64,000 nt of DNA, from contig NZ_JBFEFH010000017.1 of the NCBI RefSeq assembly GCF_040717455.1, positions 62,001 to 126,000 of the forward strand, written 5' to 3'. Below are positions 33,101 to 40,848 of the stretch, one piece after another (within the stretch, counting starts at the first letter, position 1; every line of letters starts with the position of its first letter). Below the pieces are notes generated by a model. It searched no databases and was not told where the DNA came from. It saw nothing but the letters and a program-made list of their open reading frames with translations. The DNA is from Tautonia sp040717455. Its GTDB lineage: Bacteria; Planctomycetota; Planctomycetia; Isosphaerales; Isosphaeraceae. Both the position numbers and the translations under genes were made by a program.

Positions 33101-34173
33101 GCCTCGGCTTCGAGCTGTCTGCCCTGCTCGACAAGGAACGGCTCGCCGCCCTCCAGGCTCGGTTGCTCGAACTGAAGGACAAGCCCGAGGAATTCGCCGC
33201 CATCGCCCAGGAGCTCGAACTCGGCGAGCCGACCCTCCTCGATATCCTCGAAGCCCTCGCCCGACCCGGCCGCGACCCCCGCGAAGACCTGCCCAAGCCC
33301 GTCTTCAAGAAGGGCTTCCTGAAGCTCGAAGACCTCCAGCCCGGCATGGAGCTTCGCGGCACCGTCCTGAATGTCGTGGACTTCGGCGCCTTCGTCGACA
33401 TCGGCCTCAAGGACTCCGGCCTCGTCCACATCAGCCAGCTCGCCAACCGCTACGTCAAGAGCCCGCACGACGTGGTCAGCGTCGGGGACGTGGTCACCGT
33501 CTGGGTCCTCAGCGTCGACCAGGATCGCAAGAAGGTCTCGCTCACGATGGTGCCCCCCGGCACCGAACGCCCGAAGGGCCGCGGCCACGGCGACGGCGCC
33601 GAGGGTGAAGGGCGTCCCCCTCGCGGCCGAGGCCGAGGCCGAGGCCCCGGCCGCTCTCAGGACGCCCAGGGGCCTGGTCCCGAGGGTGCCGGCCCCTCCT
33701 CGGACGCCGGCGAACGCCGTCCCGGCTCCGGCCGCGTGCCTGGCCCTCCGATGCGAGCCCAGCAAGGTCAGCGCGGGCGAGGCGGCCCCGGCGGTCGCGG
33801 TGGCCCCGGTGGCGGGGCCGGCCGCTTCGGTCGCGGTGGCCCCGGTGGCGGTCGGGGTGGCCCCGGTGGCGGTCGGTCGGATCAAGGAGGATCGCCGCCT
33901 CCCCCTCGCCCGACCACCCCACGCAAGCCTGCCCCCCCTCCCGAGCCGCTCTCGCAGGATGCGATCAAGGGATCTGTACCCCTCCGATCGTTCGGCCAGC
34001 TCGCCCAGCTCTGGAAGGCCCGGGTCGAAGACGAACCTTCCGAGCAGCAGGGGGGAGAGGCCCAGCCCAACCCCTCGGCCCCTCAAGGCGAGTCGACCCC
34101 ATCCCCCGACCAGGGTACGCCGGCTCCCCCCCCCTCGGACCAACAGGCCGAGGATCCCAAACCGGCCGAGTGA
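30184..34173 (+). CDS. tex: Tex-family RNA-binding protein with large insertion
   Basis: A 1329-residue Tex protein; typical Tex proteins have about 720-780. The N-terminal helical part (1-310) matches the family (LLDEGNTVPFITRYRKEKTG). The YqgF RNase-H-like domain starts at about 320 (VLALDPGFRTGCKV) and is interrupted at about 410-788 by a Pro/Ala/Glu-rich disordered insertion ending in a basic stretch; the domain resumes with YVIVNEAGASVYSAS. The double HhH follows at about 885-950 and the S1 domain at about 1053-1122. An RGG/Gly-rich tail (about 1133-1236) and a Pro-rich end complete it. Tex is an RNA-binding factor in transcription and RNA quality control. ATG 30184 was chosen over an upstream GTG. 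Confidence 0.93.
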   Translation: MDTPIPVDLGRIAQDLQIRRLQVESVVQLLDEGNTVPFITRYRKEKTGNLEETAIREIQRRVARLRELAERKQTVLRSIEAQGRLTEELAEAIKRADTPQRLEDLYLPFKPKKRTKAGDAREKGLEPLALRIWNRDETLTDLRSAAEAYVDPSKGVDSVEQVIEGVGHILAESISELANVRDAVRRVVWRLGRVVTRKADNLPDGQGTKYADYFEYSEPVGQVPPHRVLAINRGDKEGPLKVKIEVPREDLERTIRAQLPLEDHPQSDAFTNAAIDALDRLLMPSLEREVRRELTERAEQHAVEVFARNLRSLLLQPPIPKQTVLALDPGFRTGCKVVVLDPLGTVKEHGVIFLMPAHRRAEGKRYLKDLVARHEVEVIAIGNGTASRETEELIVEVLEEGTRFHEMALRGEEYIPPPPDVQDLPPLQAPETFGSGLVEQAAADADAARPTPSPDAEAPPAPAGASPEPAAASELPSEERPAAPIAGDVPESPDPTAPGPAPELPHPAVSEASPVGPAGTNSENADATPTDGSNANGNAESQSGDSAAEAVPPIRGGAPTDDEPRPEPDPQDPPPAGPKPDLPAEPDPGAPPAQPESGGEHSSVEHEAEQPDQATNDRVPPPEGPESSQSFSNFSGTEAPTAGPGASAPVLDGQGSADVGAMTEAPAGAPAQVTSSTEPVAAPVAEASDADRPALDHAPQPEAEIAQAELGAGEIEAAPLSPEAPDPSAIPSAEAAEGQGAEGAAASAVVDLTKPPVGSTGKPKGQQASGKKQRDRDQRPKPKGPPPPPMPHAADPILARLSYVIVNEAGASVYSASPVGKEEFPNYDATTRGTVSIGRRLQDPLSELVKIEPQNIGVGLYQHDVGTKQLKESLESVIESCVNYVGVDLNSASIPLLRHVSGLNSLTARRLVEFRSQHGPFARRDQILQVEGIGDATFTQAAGFLKILEGEHPLDRTWVHPESYPAAEKLLARLGFELSALLDKERLAALQARLLELKDKPEEFAAIAQELELGEPTLLDILEALARPGRDPREDLPKPVFKKGFLKLEDLQPGMELRGTVLNVVDFGAFVDIGLKDSGLVHISQLANRYVKSPHDVVSVGDVVTVWVLSVDQDRKKVSLTMVPPGTERPKGRGHGDGAEGEGRPPRGRGRGRGPGRSQDAQGPGPEGAGPSSDAGERRPGSGRVPGPPMRAQQGQRGRGGPGGRGGPGGGAGRFGRGGPGGGRGGPGGGRSDQGGSPPPPRPTTPRKPAPPPEPLSQDAIKGSVPLRSFGQLAQLWKARVEDEPSEQQGGEAQPNPSAPQGESTPSPDQGTPAPPPSDQQAEDPKPAE

Positions 34174-34275
34174 GTGCGACCATCGCCCTCCTCGGCGGGC
34201 CAGACCGGACGATCGCCTCCCGTCCTCCTCGCGGGTGTTCCGGGCGATCTTCCGGGCCGGCCCGACAGGTCGCCC

Positions 34276-34303
34276 TTGGCCGATCTCGCCCCGCGCATAA
34301 AAT
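34276..34303 (+). promoter_or_regulatory. Possible promoter before ABC permease
   Basis: TTGGCC (34276-34281) and TAAAAT (34298-34303) with a 16-base spacer, about 95 bases before the permease ATG. The -10 is good and the -35 half-matched. Confidence 0.4.
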
Positions 34304-34396
34304 ACTTCAAATCCATGGGCCGAATCGTCTGACGAGACGCTTCAAACGGTCGGTCCCCCTTGTGACTCGCATCCTGCAGAGCGACCGGTCCCCACC

Positions 34397-35659
34397 ATGT
34401 GGCGATTCGCCTGGAAAAACCTGCTCACCCGCCCCCTGCGGACGATCCTGGCCCTCATCGGGCTCTCGATCCCCATCGTCGGCGTCCTGGGACTCTACAG
34501 CGTCTCCGGGGGCTTGAAAAATCTGGTGGACGACACCCTCAAGCAGATCCAGGGGGTCATCGTCCTGCGGGAGAACTCCCCCAGCCCGGTCTTCAGCAGC
34601 CTCGAAGCGGACTACGTCGAGCGGATCGCGCAGCTCCCCCACGTCCGCAGCGTCGCGCCCGAGGTCTGGGGCATCCCCCCCTCGGTGGAAGGCTCGAGCC
34701 TCATCGCCAAGGCCGCCGCCAGCGAACTGGTCGGGCGCATCCGCGGCGAGTCTCGCGAACAGCGCATGCAAGGCATGTTCGACGCCATCGTCCTCTCCGG
34801 CCAGGACATCCCCAGCCACGAGGGGCTCAACACGGCCGTCTTCGCCAAGGCCATGCTCCCGCCCGAGGAAGGCGGCGGCCGCTTCCTCAATCGCGGGGAC
34901 ATCGACGAGAACCGCGTCGTCATCAGCCGCAAGATCGCCAGGGACCTGTCCAACCCCGACGGCACCCCCAAGCAGGTCGGCCAGACGCTGACCATCGGCT
35001 CCGGAGACGAGGCCGAAGCCTTCGAGATCATCGGCATCTACGACACCGGCTCGATGTTCCTCGACGTGGTCATCATCACCGACATCAACGTCGCCCGACG
35101 CATCCTCAAGGAGCCCGAATCCAAGATCTCCTGCATCTATGTGGAGGCCGACGACCCCCGTCGGATGGATGAGGTCTCCGAGGCCATCGAGGCCGAGATC
35201 CCCAATATCGATGCCCGCAACATGGATGAATTCTCCCAGAATTTCACCCGATTGCTCGGCGACCTCGATACCTTCCTGCTCATGATCGTCAGCCTCGCGC
35301 TGCTCGTGGGTGTCGTCGGCATCGTCAACACCATGCTCATGAGCACCACCGAGCGCTTCGCCGAGTTCGGCGTCCTCCGCACCAACGGCTGGTCCCGGGG
35401 CGACGTGCTCCTGCTCGTCACTGCCGAGAGTGCCTACCTCGGCCTCTGGGCCGGCCTGATCGGTTGCGGACTGACGCTCGGCCTCGTCGCCATCGGCAAC
35501 CAGTTCATCGGCGGCGGTTTGCAACTGATCATCGGCCCCGGCCTGATCGCCTTCGGCCTGGGCCTCTCGGTGGTCATGGGGGTCCTCGGCGGCCTCTATC
35601 CCGCCTGGAGGGCCTCCCGGCTCGTCCCCATGGATGCCATTCGACTGGGCGGGCATTGA
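34397..35659 (+). CDS. ABC transporter permease, MacB/FtsX type
   Basis: A 420-residue permease. Residues 1-30 hold the first membrane helix (RPLRTILALIGLSIPIVGVLGLYS), followed by a large extracytoplasmic MacB periplasmic-core-like domain (about 35-290) and three C-terminal helices (FLLMIVSLALLVGVVGIVNTMLMSTTER, LLVTAESAYLGLWAGLIGCGLTLG, GLSVVMGVLGGLYPAWRAS). This is the mechanotransmission-type layout used for lipoprotein release, export of antimicrobials or cell-division signalling. The ATPase partner begins 118 bases downstream. The substrate cannot be told. Confidence 0.9.
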   Translation: MWRFAWKNLLTRPLRTILALIGLSIPIVGVLGLYSVSGGLKNLVDDTLKQIQGVIVLRENSPSPVFSSLEADYVERIAQLPHVRSVAPEVWGIPPSVEGSSLIAKAAASELVGRIRGESREQRMQGMFDAIVLSGQDIPSHEGLNTAVFAKAMLPPEEGGGRFLNRGDIDENRVVISRKIARDLSNPDGTPKQVGQTLTIGSGDEAEAFEIIGIYDTGSMFLDVVIITDINVARRILKEPESKISCIYVEADDPRRMDEVSEAIEAEIPNIDARNMDEFSQNFTRLLGDLDTFLLMIVSLALLVGVVGIVNTMLMSTTERFAEFGVLRTNGWSRGDVLLLVTAESAYLGLWAGLIGCGLTLGLVAIGNQFIGGGLQLIIGPGLIAFGLGLSVVMGVLGGLYPAWRASRLVPMDAIRLGGH

Positions 35660-35777
35660 TCCGTCGGCCCCTCGGCCGGACGGCTTTCCCGAGCCGCCGG
35701 CCCGGCAGTTCGCCCCTCTCTCGCCCCTTGCGCCGCGATCCCGCCTCCCGCTTTTTGCTCCGACCGAGGCCCCCGCG

Positions 35778-36479
35778 ATGATCGACGTGATCGACGTCAC
35801 GAAAACCTACCGCCGCGGCGATCAACGCGTCGACGCCCTCCGAGGCGTGACCTGCCACATCCCGCGAGGCTCCTGCGCCTTCATCGTCGGGCCGTCGGGC
35901 TCGGGCAAGAGCACCTTGCTCTACCTGCTCGGCGCACTCGATCGCCCCGGCTCCGGGGCGATCCAGATCGAAGGGGCCGACCTGACGGCGATGTCCGAAC
36001 CCGAGTTGAACCTCTACCGCCGCGACCATATCGGCTTCATCTTCCAGTCGTTCAACCTGATCAATAACCTCACGGCCCTGGAAAACGTCCTCATCCCCTT
36101 CCTCCCCCGCGGCATCACGGCCGAACAACGCTCCCGGGCCGAGGCCTTGCTCGCCGATGTCGGCCTCGGCGACCGCATGCACCATCGTCCCCGGCAGCTC
36201 TCCGGCGGCGAGCAGCAGCGAGTGGCGATCGCCCGGGCCCTCATCAAGAACCCCGTCCTCGTCCTCGCCGACGAGCCGACGGGCGAGCTCGACTCCAAGA
36301 CCGGCGACGAGATCTACCGCATCCTCCGCCGTCTCCAGGCCGAGCAGGACACCACCCTCGTCGTCGTCACCCACGACCGCCGGTTCATCCGGCCCGACGA
36401 CATCGTCCTCGAGATCCAGGACGGCCTGCTCCTCACCGACGACCAGCCGAAGGCCGACTCCCTCGCCCAGGCCCACTGA
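35778..36479 (+). CDS. ABC transporter ATP-binding protein, LolD/MacB type
   Basis: A 233-residue ATPase starting at ATG 35778. Walker A is GPSGSGKST, the Q-loop FIFQSFNLINNLTALENV is typical of the LolD/MacB/FtsE group, the signature is LSGGEQQRVAIARAL, Walker B VLVLADEPTGELDS, and the H-switch VVTHD. It pairs with the permease upstream to form a MacB-like transporter. A membrane-fusion partner is not encoded nearby. Confidence 0.93.
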   Translation: MIDVIDVTKTYRRGDQRVDALRGVTCHIPRGSCAFIVGPSGSGKSTLLYLLGALDRPGSGAIQIEGADLTAMSEPELNLYRRDHIGFIFQSFNLINNLTALENVLIPFLPRGITAEQRSRAEALLADVGLGDRMHHRPRQLSGGEQQRVAIARALIKNPVLVLADEPTGELDSKTGDEIYRILRRLQAEQDTTLVVVTHDRRFIRPDDIVLEIQDGLLLTDDQPKADSLAQAH

Positions 36480-36521
36480 TCAGCCTCACCCGCCGGCCCC
36501 CCGTTCCTCGGCCAAGGCCGT

Positions 36522-37022
36522 TCAGCGCGTGAGTCGGCGGATCAATTTTTCGTGCTGGGGGAACTCGCGCGCCAGCATTTCCCGATCGGCCAGTTCGAAA
36601 TCGGCGAAGTCGAACCCCGGCGCCACGGTGCAGCCGACCAGGGCATATCCCCCCGGTTCGTCCACCGAGGCCCCGAACCAGGCACCCGCAGACACCACCG
36701 CCTGCGGCTCCTGCCCGGCCTCCAGGTCGAGCCCGACCCGGTGCGATTGATACGCCCCCCCGGGGTCGATCACATGCACCGTCAACGACGACCCCGCGTG
36801 GAAATTCCAGACCTCGTCCGACTTCATGCGGTGCAGCGATGAAAACGATTCCGCGGTGAGCAGGAAGTAGATGGACGTGGACGTCGATCGCGGCCCCGCG
36901 AACCGCCCCCCGACCGCCCCGGCCTCGATGGTGTCCTGGGCTCGATACGTCTCCCGGAAATACCCCCCCTCCGGGTGCGGTTGCAGGCCGAGCCGATCAA
37001 TCCAGTATGTCGCATCCTTCAT
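36522..37022 (-). CDS. Cupin-type DUF985 protein
   Basis: A 166-residue protein matching the cupin_5/DUF985 family: YWIDRLGLQPHPEGGYFRETYRA at the start, SIYFLLTAESFSSLHRMKSDEVWNFHAGSSLTVHVIDPGG as the cupin core, then VVSAGAWFGA and GCTVAPGFDFADFEL. It is a compact beta barrel with likely metal or sugar binding; function is not established. It is probably the last gene of the minus-strand operon that begins with the ceramidase-like gene, 46 bases after the quinone oxidoreductase stop. Confidence 0.88.
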   Translation of the reverse strand: MKDATYWIDRLGLQPHPEGGYFRETYRAQDTIEAGAVGGRFAGPRSTSTSIYFLLTAESFSSLHRMKSDEVWNFHAGSSLTVHVIDPGGAYQSHRVGLDLEAGQEPQAVVSAGAWFGASVDEPGGYALVGCTVAPGFDFADFELADREMLAREFPQHEKLIRRLTR

Positions 37023-37068
37023 CGGTCGTCGCCTTTGGGAGGAAAGGTGATGTCTTGCTGCTCCAACC

Positions 37069-38055
37069 TTAGTCCATCGTGATCACGATTTTCCCGAAAC
37101 CCTGGTTCGACTCCATGCGATCGGCGGCCTCCCGAATCCGATCGACCGGGAAGACGGCGTCCACGATCGGCCGGACCAGGCCCCGATCGAGCCAGGGGAC
37201 CACCCGATCGGCAAACCGCCTCGTGGCGGCGATCTTCTCCTCGATGGGCCGCGCCCGCAGCGTCGTCCCCACGATCCGGGCCCGCTTGTTCAGCAGCGCG
37301 AGCAAGTCAACCTCCGCCTTCCTCCCCCCGAGGAGGCCCACCACCACCAAGCGCCCTCGTCGCGCCAACGCATCCAGGTTCTTCCCGAGATACGCCGCGC
37401 CGATATGATCAATGATGACGGGAACACCCTGACCTCCCGTCCGATCGCGAATCACCTCCGCGAAATCCTTGCTCGACGTGTCGATCCCCACATCAAGCCC
37501 ATACTCCTTCGCCCGCTCCAGCTTGCTCGCGGTCCGGGCCGTTCCGAACGTCGGGCAGCCCATCGCATGGGCCAGCTGGACCGCGGCCGACCCGACCCCA
37601 CCCCCGACCGCATGAATCAAGACGGCTTCGCCCGAGCATAATCCCGCCTGCTGATCGAGCGCATCGAACGCCGTCAGGAAGACCTCGGGCACGGCCGCGG
37701 CGTCCGCCCAATCGAGCCCCGCCGGGATCGGCACCGCCATCCGCTCGGGGAGGCAGACGTACTCCGCAAGCCCGCCGCCCCCGACGATCCCGAACACGCG
37801 GTCCCCCGGCTTCAACGGGCCGATCGCGTCCGGCCCCTTGGCCTCGACCTCCCCCGCGAACTCCAGGCCGGGAATCTCCGTCGGCTCGCCCGGGGGAGGG
37901 GGGTACAGCCCCCGGCTCTGCATCGTGTCGGCGCGGTTCAATCCCGAGGCCCGGACGCGGACCAGGATCCGGTCCCCCCGGACCTCGGGGCGCGGCACGT
38001 CCCGGACCTCCAGCGCTTCGGGGCCTCCGGCCCGGGCGATGACGACGGCTCGCAT
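37069..38055 (-). CDS. NAD(P)H:quinone oxidoreductase, MDR family
   Basis: A 328-residue zinc-independent medium-chain oxidoreductase starting at ATG 38055, eight bases after the stop of the acyltransferase gene. The N-terminal GroES-like domain has VVIARAGGPEALEVRDVPRP and SGLNRADTMQSRGLYPPPPG. The NADPH-binding fold begins VLIHAVGGGVGSAAVQLAHAMG, and the family motif DHIGAAYLGKN and GKIVI follow. It reduces quinones or reactive enones with NADPH. It belongs to the tight minus-strand operon. Confidence 0.9.
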   Translation of the reverse strand: MRAVVIARAGGPEALEVRDVPRPEVRGDRILVRVRASGLNRADTMQSRGLYPPPPGEPTEIPGLEFAGEVEAKGPDAIGPLKPGDRVFGIVGGGGLAEYVCLPERMAVPIPAGLDWADAAAVPEVFLTAFDALDQQAGLCSGEAVLIHAVGGGVGSAAVQLAHAMGCPTFGTARTASKLERAKEYGLDVGIDTSSKDFAEVIRDRTGGQGVPVIIDHIGAAYLGKNLDALARRGRLVVVGLLGGRKAEVDLLALLNKRARIVGTTLRARPIEEKIAATRRFADRVVPWLDRGLVRPIVDAVFPVDRIREAADRMESNQGFGKIVITMD

Positions 38056-38063
38056 GGAGATCC

Positions 38064-39194
38064 TCACAGTTTCAGGTAGATCTCGTTCTTTTCCAGGTGA
38101 CGGACCAGCACGTACGTGATTGCAAAGGCGACGCCGAACCCCGCTGCCGCGTACCACCCCGGCGCGTCACGCGGCACATACGGCTTGACTGCGGCGAACA
38201 CGATCCCGTGCAGGATGTAGACCGCCAGCGCATTGCGACCGAACGTCCGAAACAGCGGCACGTTCATCGTCCCCAGGTCGCACAGCACCACGAACAGCGC
38301 GAACACCGCCATCGAGAACCCGGCCGCGAAGACCAGGTAACTGACGCTCCCGCTCCGCTGGCTCATCGTCCACAGGTTCGTCTCGATCTCGGGCGGGAAG
38401 AACGGCGGCGCCGCCCAGCCGATCGCCGGCTCGCCATCCGTCCCCTCGACACCCCCCAGGCTCGACAGGCCATAGCCGATCGCCATCAAGGCGATCCCCC
38501 ACGCGACGAGCGGCCGAAGCGCCCCCCGAGGGCCCCGGGCCGCCATCAGGTCGTACGCGATCGACCCCATGATCATCGGCGCCGTCCAGCTCAAAAACCC
38601 GAGCTGCCCGCCGTCGATCACCGGCCGCTCCATCGCCCACTCGAAGAAAAACAGGTGCGAGAGCCAGAGGTGCAAGGCCGCCGATCCCGCCGCGTATGCC
38701 AGCCGAACCCCCGTCCCGGCCGCGATCACCGGCATGATCCAGATGGACGTGAGGGCGATATGGGTCAACGTCTGGAACCAGCTCCGCTGGAACGCCGTCG
38801 CGAAGAAGCCGGAGAACCCCAGCTCCTTCAGCTCCTCCCACGACTTCACGCTCCCATCGAGCGTGTAGACCAGGAAGCCGATGAGCATCAGGCCCAGGCA
38901 GCGAGCGAACACATGCCCATACGCCGCACCCTTTCCCTCGCGTCGGAGACGCTTCAAGAGCGTCAGCCGGTAGGCGTAGCCGACCGCGAAGAAGAACTGC
39001 GGCATGATCGTGTCGGCGTAGCTGCAATACGTGTTGTGGTGCTTGACCACGGGCAGGTTGTCCGCGATCCAGGCATAACTCCCGAGGAAGTTGACCACGA
39101 GCATCCCGGCCACGGTGTAGCCGCGGTACTGGTCGAGCGAGACGATGCGTTTCGCGGGCGGTTCGGTGCCGACCTGGACCTTCGCCGTCGCCAT
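38064..39194 (-). CDS. DUF5009/NagX-type membrane acyltransferase
   Basis: A 376-residue integral membrane protein with about ten helices. It starts RIVSLDQYRGYTVAGMLVVNFLGSY, the heparan-alpha-glucosaminide N-acetyltransferase/DUF5009 signature, with a conserved His at VVKHHNTYCSYADTIMPQFFF. It probably moves acetyl groups across the membrane to sugars; in planctomycetes this fits polysaccharide breakdown. Its ATG overlaps the stop of the CsaA-like gene by one base (TGATG). Confidence 0.85.
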   Translation of the reverse strand: MATAKVQVGTEPPAKRIVSLDQYRGYTVAGMLVVNFLGSYAWIADNLPVVKHHNTYCSYADTIMPQFFFAVGYAYRLTLLKRLRREGKGAAYGHVFARCLGLMLIGFLVYTLDGSVKSWEELKELGFSGFFATAFQRSWFQTLTHIALTSIWIMPVIAAGTGVRLAYAAGSAALHLWLSHLFFFEWAMERPVIDGGQLGFLSWTAPMIMGSIAYDLMAARGPRGALRPLVAWGIALMAIGYGLSSLGGVEGTDGEPAIGWAAPPFFPPEIETNLWTMSQRSGSVSYLVFAAGFSMAVFALFVVLCDLGTMNVPLFRTFGRNALAVYILHGIVFAAVKPYVPRDAPGWYAAAGFGVAFAITYVLVRHLEKNEIYLKL

Positions 39195-39526
39195 CAGTGG
39201 ATCCTCCCGCCCGGCGGGACGTCGTCATCGACGCCGAGCAACACCGTCTTCCCTTCGGCGTCCGCGACGCCGAGCACCAAAACGTCGGACCGAAACCCGG
39301 CGACCCGCTTCGACCCCAGGTTGACCGCCGCGACCACGAGGCGGCCGACCAGGGTTCCGGGCCGGTATCGGGCCGTCAACTGGGCGCTCGTCGCCAGCTC
39401 GCCGAGCGGCCCGAAATCGATCCAGAGGCAAAAGGCCGGCGTCCGGGCCTTCGGGTTCGGCTCGGCCCGGACGACCCGGCCGACGCGCAGGTCGAGCGCC
39501 CCGAAGGCTTCGATCGGGTCGATCAT
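39194..39526 (-). CDS. CsaA-like tRNA-binding-domain protein
   Basis: A 110-residue protein made of a single EMAP/Trbp111-type OB domain: FGALDLRVGRVVRAEPNPKARTPAFCLWIDFG, then YRPGTLVGRLVVAAVNLGSKRVAGFRSDVLVLG, then VLLGVDDDVPPGG. This matches the CsaA/YgjH family, which binds tRNA and has chaperone-like activity. It begins two bases after the FG-GAP gene stop and overlaps the acyltransferase start, so it is strongly coupled to genes of unrelated function. Confidence 0.9.
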   Translation of the reverse strand: MIDPIEAFGALDLRVGRVVRAEPNPKARTPAFCLWIDFGPLGELATSAQLTARYRPGTLVGRLVVAAVNLGSKRVAGFRSDVLVLGVADAEGKTVLLGVDDDVPPGGRIH

Positions 39527-39527
39527 C

Positions 39528-40790
39528 TCAGCGATCGTCCCCCGAGCCGTCTGCCGGGCGATTCCAGTAGATGCGGACGTTGTGCGTGGCCCGGCCCCCG
39601 GCGATCAGCTCGGGTCGGCCGTCGCCGTCCAGATCGGCGGCGATCGCGTCTTCGACCGCCACGCCACCCACGTCGATCGCGTGCCGATTGAACTCGATCG
39701 GCTCCGATCCCGGCACCGGATCATACACGTACAGCCCGGGGGCCGCCGGGTTGGCCGCCCCTTCCGGGTTCGGGTCGCGGTGGCCGATGATCAACTCCTG
39801 GTCGCCGTCGCCGTCCAGGTCGATCGTCCAGACCGCGTGCCCCCATGCCAAGGGCTCGTCGATCACGGTCCGGCGCCACAACTCGCCGTCGCGTTCGGGT
39901 TTCGCATAGACGGCCGCCTGGAATCCGTGCCACGGCTCGACCGTCGCGATGAACTCGCGACCGTCGGCCAGCCTGCCCGCCTTCACCTCGCTCGCCCCTT
40001 TGTGCGGGGCCGACTCCTGATTCCCCGACCCGAGCTTCACCCTGCTCCATTCCTCCCCTTCGCGGTCGAGCCGGAAGACCCCTTCCCAGGCCGCCACCAC
40101 CAGCTCTTCGCGTCCGTCTCCGTCCCAGTCGAGCCCGACGAAGCCGTGCGTCGTGTGCAACGACTCGTCGGCCACCTCGACCGGCCACGGGTCGTTGGCC
40201 GGGTCCTCGGGGATCGAGTACACCAGGATGCGGACGCCGTTGCCTTCTCCCCAGTCAGGGCCGGAGGTCCCTCGCCCCTGGAGGGGCACGACGATCAGTT
40301 CCGGCTTCCCCTCGCCGTCCACGTTCGCCCATCGCATCCGGTGGACGGTCGGCTCCTGGCCGATCGGGATGAGGGTCCAGTCCTCCAGTGAATCCTGACG
40401 CGCCCAGTAGAGCGTGCCGCCCTCCGCGGTGTCGGTCGGCCTCCAGTCGGCCCCGAGGGCGAAATCAAGATCCCCGTCGCCGTCGATGTCGAGCGCCGCG
40501 AAGCAGACGTTGTCCCTCCTCGTCCCCGCGGCCGCCTGGCTGGCCCCCTTGAGGATGTCGTGCCGCTCCCAGGTCGGGTTCTCGTACCAAACGATCGCGT
40601 CCTCGGTCAGGGCACACACGTCCCCCTTGCCGTCACCGTTCACGTCGGCCACGGTCAGCGAATAGACGACGTTGCCGGCATGCGGATCGATCTCCTGCAT
40701 GTCGAACCGGGGGAACGGCTCATCGGCCGTACCGGTCGCGGAGATCGTCAGCAGACATGCCAGGGCGGAGCAGGGGAGGATTCGTCTCAT
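39528..40790 (-). CDS. Exported FG-GAP/VCBS-repeat protein
   Basis: A 420-residue protein starting at ATG 40790, with a signal peptide at residues 1-21. It has about six FG-GAP-type blades, each with a calcium-binding DxDGDG loop (VADVNGDGKGD, LDIDGDGDLDFALG, ANVDGEGKPELI, LDWDGDGREELV, IDLDGDGDQELIIG and ADLDGDGRPELIAG), forming a beta propeller. Such proteins are cell-surface adhesins or carbohydrate-associated. It lies 58 bases downstream of the ceramidase-like gene and two bases before the CsaA-like gene. Confidence 0.88.
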   Translation of the reverse strand: MRRILPCSALACLLTISATGTADEPFPRFDMQEIDPHAGNVVYSLTVADVNGDGKGDVCALTEDAIVWYENPTWERHDILKGASQAAAGTRRDNVCFAALDIDGDGDLDFALGADWRPTDTAEGGTLYWARQDSLEDWTLIPIGQEPTVHRMRWANVDGEGKPELIVVPLQGRGTSGPDWGEGNGVRILVYSIPEDPANDPWPVEVADESLHTTHGFVGLDWDGDGREELVVAAWEGVFRLDREGEEWSRVKLGSGNQESAPHKGASEVKAGRLADGREFIATVEPWHGFQAAVYAKPERDGELWRRTVIDEPLAWGHAVWTIDLDGDGDQELIIGHRDPNPEGAANPAAPGLYVYDPVPGSEPIEFNRHAIDVGGVAVEDAIAADLDGDGRPELIAGGRATHNVRIYWNRPADGSGDDR

Positions 40791-40848
40791 GAGAAACTCT
40801 CGATCACTCGCGGGGTCGTCCGATCCGGGGAGGCGGCTCGATCGTCCA

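Noticed and set aside
31600..34143. 847-codon frame on the minus strand
   Set aside because: It is the antisense shadow of tex; Gly/Arg/Leu-rich with no recognisable domain.
38097..40391. Long open frame (764 codons) on the plus strand
   Set aside because: It lies antisense to the FG-GAP, CsaA-like and acyltransferase genes. The sequence is His/Arg/Pro/Asp-rich with no domain or ribosome site, as expected of GC-rich shadow frames.
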